Assembly (NCBI GenBank): GCA_038316335.1
Contig: JBBQAM010000078.1
Span: 1 to 11,997 of the forward strand
Length of the DNA stretch: 11,997 nucleotides
Source of the DNA: JALHST01 sp038316335
GTDB lineage: Bacteria; Bacteroidota; Bacteroidia; Flavobacteriales; Flavobacteriaceae
Direction: 5' to 3'
A program made the translations under genes and the position numbers. Each line of letters opens with the position of its first letter. Position 1 is the first letter of the stretch. This document shows, piece by piece, positions 9,849 to 11,997 of the stretch. A model generated the notes under the pieces. That model saw only the letters and a program-made list of their open reading frames with translations, was not told the origin of the DNA and made no database searches.

Positions 9849-11997
9849 ATGAAGTTACGCAATTGGCTCCTGCTGTTCGGCCTCTTTGCCGGCGTTGCCC
9901 TTCAGGGGCAGATCAAAATTGGCGATAATCCACAAAATATAGATCCCAGTTCGGTTCTTGAACTCGAAAGCGGCACCCGGGTGCTGGTGATTACCCGGCT
10001 GACGACGGTCGAGATGGATGCCATCACCCCTATCCGGGGTGCCTTGGCCTATAATACCGATACGCAATGCGTTCATTATTACGATGGCAGTCAATGGGTC
10101 AATCTCTGTGATTCGTTGGGGCTTACCTTTAGCACCGACCCGGTCGTCAATGCCGCCTCAGGGATCGAGACCATTGTGATTACCCAGACCGGGGGCAATT
10201 ATAATTTCGAGATCGCGCCCAACAGCATCAAGAGTGCCCAGATCGCCGATGGGGGCATTAACGGGGTCGATATCCAGGACAACTCGATCGGGCAGAACAA
10301 GCTGGCCGATGATTCGGTCGGGGCCGCCGAACTGCAGACGAACACGGTGACCGATGACGAGATCGATTATAATCTGGTGACCTTACAGGATTTTACAAAC
10401 GATGTGGGGTATATCACCGGGGCGCAGATCGTGAGTGCAACCTCGGGGAATTCAATTACCGATGATAATGGGGCCTTTTTTAATGCTGCTCCGCTGCAAA
10501 CGGCAATAACCCAGAATACGACGAATATTACCAACAACTCCCAGACCATCACCCAGCATAGTGGCACCATCGCGAACCATACGGCTACCCTCACACAACA
10601 TACCAGTGCTATCACGGCAAATACGAATGCGCTGGCCACCAAGGAAAATTCCTCCAACAAATCAAATGGACCGTTGGGATCATCGACAACGCTTTTTCCG
10701 ACCCAAAATGCCGTTAAAATCTATGTTGATAATGCCGTGGGTGGATCTTCACAAACCATTGTAAGTGGAAATACCCCCAACTCAATTTCTACGGGAACTG
10801 ATGGTGGAGCCTTGTTTAATGCCGTACCCTTACAAAATAGTATCACCACAAATGCCAACAATCTGGCCGCCCATATTGCGAGTGACGATACCGATGCTAC
10901 GAATGAGCTGGTGGATCTTGCTTTTAATGTTGGGACCAATGTGCTGAGCATTTCAAATTCGGCCACTCCAGGCGGAGCAAGCGTAAATCTTTCATCACTG
11001 GCCGGAGGGGGGGGCGGCAGTCAAACGCTCAATGATGTGTTGACCCTGGGAAATGACGGTGGCGGGCAATTCATAAAAAATATTGCCGATCCCATAGCGC
11101 CACAGGACGCAGCTACACGGGCCTATGTTGATGCAAACGGTGGAGGAGGAAACCCGAATCTTAGTCAAGTGTTGACCGTTGGGTCTAGTGCTGGAAATAG
11201 TCGAATCAACAACTTATTAGACCCAGCACTCCCTCAGGATGCGGCAACCAAGGCGTATGTTGATGCCAATGGTGGTGGCGGAAGTCAGGACTTAACACAA
11301 GTTTTAGCACAAGGTAATGATGCCGGAAGTGTCAAAATTATTAATCTATTGGACCCTAGTAATCCACAAGATGCGGCCACCCAAAATTATGTTGAAACAA
11401 GGATAGCCACAATTTTAGGTGCGGGAGGTGCTGATGGTGTAGTTTCCAATGTAGGCATATCTGGAACGGCAATTGCCTTTACCGGCACCAATGGCGGGTT
11501 CAACGGGAATATTGACCTTGATCCAGTTTTCGCGACAGACGTACAACTCGCAACGGCAATTTCGAATATAACGCCGGATTGGACCACACTCTTAAACGTA
11601 CCGGTTGGCTTCGCAGACAATGTCGACAACGATACCCAATATACTCCTGGGATCGGGCTCTCCCTGAACGGCACCGCCTTCGACGTGGACAACCTTTCGG
11701 GGGACGTCACCGGGCCGACCACGGCGACCGTAATCGCCAACAACTCCATTACAACCGCGATGATAATCGACGGACAGGTGCAGACCGGTGATATAGGAAA
11801 CAGTGCCGTGACCGGGCCGAAAATTGCACCAGGCTCCAATGGTCAAGTACTCACCACAGTGGGGGGCAACGCGCAATGGGCCGCTGCAACGGCCGGGGCG
11901 GTTGGGACAGGGACCACCATAAACGGTGACGGTACAGTGGGCAACGAACTCGACGTCGCGAACAACTCGATTACGACAGCCATGATAATCGATGGAC
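9849..11997 (+). CDS. Giant repetitive fibre-like surface protein, 5' part (runs off the window)
   Basis: The frame is open from ATG 9849 to the window edge (716 complete codons, no stop). A signal peptide (about 1-21) precedes a module common in Bacteroidota tail-fibre-like proteins (IGDNP...SSVLELES...ALAYNTDTQCVHYYDGSQWV, 24-84). Then follow five decapeptide repeats (126-175), a domain repeated at about 191-220 and 302-332 (IVSxxxxNSI...FNAxPLQ), a coiled coil of six heptads (220-262), a phage-fibre motif PTQNAVKIYVD (284-294), a DTDATNEL domain (346-386), three 44-residue repeats (391-522), a WTTLLNVPVGFADNVDNDTQYT module, and renewed decapeptides (633-662, 707-716). It is predicted to be exported and trimeric. 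The C-terminus (endosialidase-type chaperone or type IX secretion signal in relatives) is outside the window. Adhesin or fibre function is inferred. Confidence 0.9.
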   Translation, partial: MKLRNWLLLFGLFAGVALQGQIKIGDNPQNIDPSSVLELESGTRVLVITRLTTVEMDAITPIRGALAYNTDTQCVHYYDGSQWVNLCDSLGLTFSTDPVVNAASGIETIVITQTGGNYNFEIAPNSIKSAQIADGGINGVDIQDNSIGQNKLADDSVGAAELQTNTVTDDEIDYNLVTLQDFTNDVGYITGAQIVSATSGNSITDDNGAFFNAAPLQTAITQNTTNITNNSQTITQHSGTIANHTATLTQHTSAITANTNALATKENSSNKSNGPLGSSTTLFPTQNAVKIYVDNAVGGSSQTIVSGNTPNSISTGTDGGALFNAVPLQNSITTNANNLAAHIASDDTDATNELVDLAFNVGTNVLSISNSATPGGASVNLSSLAGGGGGSQTLNDVLTLGNDGGGQFIKNIADPIAPQDAATRAYVDANGGGGNPNLSQVLTVGSSAGNSRINNLLDPALPQDAATKAYVDANGGGGSQDLTQVLAQGNDAGSVKIINLLDPSNPQDAATQNYVETRIATILGAGGADGVVSNVGISGTAIAFTGTNGGFNGNIDLDPVFATDVQLATAISNITPDWTTLLNVPVGFADNVDNDTQYTPGIGLSLNGTAFDVDNLSGDVTGPTTATVIANNSITTAMIIDGQVQTGDIGNSAVTGPKIAPGSNGQVLTTVGGNAQWAAATAGAVGTGTTINGDGTVGNELDVANNSITTAMIIDG
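10224..10373 (+). repeat. Five in-frame decapeptide (30-bp) repeats
   Basis: Residues 126-175 divide into exactly five tens: SIKSAQIADG, GINGVDIQDN, SIGQNKLADD, SVGAAELQTN, TVTDDEIDYN. The pattern is [S/G/T]-[I/V]-x4-[I/L]-x-x-[G/N/D], with hydrophobic residues at positions 2 and 7. The same pattern returns at 11745-11834. Confidence 0.85.
10506..10634 (+). repeat. Coiled-coil heptads of IxxN(T/S) type
   Basis: Residues 220-262 split into six perfect heptads plus a closing Leu: ITQNTTN, ITNNSQT, ITQHSGT, IANHTAT, LTQHTSA, ITANTNA, L. Ile or Leu fills position a, and Asn or His fills position d with Thr or Ser next. This is the IxxNTxx pattern known from trimeric autotransporter stalks, where polar d residues bind ions in the core. 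Confidence 0.8.
11007..11014 (+). repeat. G8 homopolymer tract in the fibre-like gene
   Basis: Eight consecutive G bases encode part of a Gly-rich linker (GGA GGG GGG GGC GGC). A change of one or two bases would shift the frame of the rest of the gene. Confidence 0.9.
11019..11414 (+). repeat. Three tandem 132-bp (44-residue) repeats
   Basis: Units start at 11019, 11151 and 11283, each 132 bp. Each reads (S/N)xxLxxVLxxG...(I/V)xNxxDPxxPQDAATxxYV(D/E), the first two ending ANGGGG. The DPxxPQDAATKAYVD core is a familiar phage tail-fibre motif. Unit 3 departs from the pattern after YVE, where the sequence passes into the next module. Confidence 0.88.
11745..11834 (+). repeat. Three in-frame decapeptide repeats (second block)
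   Basis: SITTAMIIDG, QVQTGDIGNS and AVTGPKIAPG follow the same 10-residue pattern as 10224-10373 and lead into SNGQVLTTVGGNAQW. A further copy, SITTAMIIDG, begins at 11967 and reaches the window edge, so the block appears to recur with a spacing of 222 bp. Confidence 0.85.

Noticed and set aside
10367..10966. Minus-strand frames antisense to the fibre gene
   Set aside because: They arise from the Thr/Asn/Gly-rich composition of the plus-strand gene and show no domain, start context or conserved features.

Overview
The window reads as chromosomal DNA of a marine-type member of the Flavobacteriaceae (Bacteroidota). This rests on TAnnTTTG-type promoter -7 boxes, A-rich translation starts without clear Shine-Dalgarno sequences, a DUF6702-like protein beside an M1 peptidase, SusC-like 'LDEVVV' linkers, and degenerate heptanucleotide intergenic repeats. 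The exact genus cannot be told from the sequence alone.

Layout. (1) Positions 1 to about 1347 hold an IS110-family insertion sequence. It has a 350-residue DEDD/serine transposase preceded by about 225 non-coding bases that look like a bridge RNA. The RNA carries candidate guide segments that match both the element's own right end and the palindromic repeat next to it. (2) Positions 1402-1506 are a 15-unit heptad repeat that runs into the 3' end of kynU. (3) Two minus-strand genes follow, kynU (kynureninase) and a GNAT acetyltransferase. They stand divergently from a plus-strand SAM-dependent O-methyltransferase. (4) The methyltransferase overlaps tail-to-tail with a minus-strand PAP2 phosphatase, whose upstream neighbour is tatA. 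(5) A perfect hairpin terminator separates tatA from a minus-strand pair: a secreted M1 metallopeptidase and a secreted DUF6702-like protein with its own promoter. (6) After a patch of palindromic 28-bp repeats come two overlapping minus-strand paralogues with a carboxypeptidase-like regulatory domain. (7) A divergent promoter region of about 330 bp leads to the start of a very long plus-strand gene that is still open at the right edge (at least 716 codons). It encodes a secreted, highly repetitive fibre-like protein built of tail-fibre modules.

How the parts relate. The region from 3969 to 9522 is mostly cell-envelope biology: lipid phosphatase, Tat translocation, and exported peptidase and regulatory-domain proteins. 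kynU is the one clear metabolic enzyme (tryptophan/kynurenine catabolism). The two items most worth follow-up are the IS110 element, whose candidate bridge RNA appears programmed for the host's own REP-like palindrome, and the mosaic fibre gene, which combines IxxN(T/S)-type coiled-coil heptads, a 10-residue repeat, three exact-length 44-residue repeats and a G8 tract.

No tRNA, rRNA, CRISPR array or replication origin was seen.
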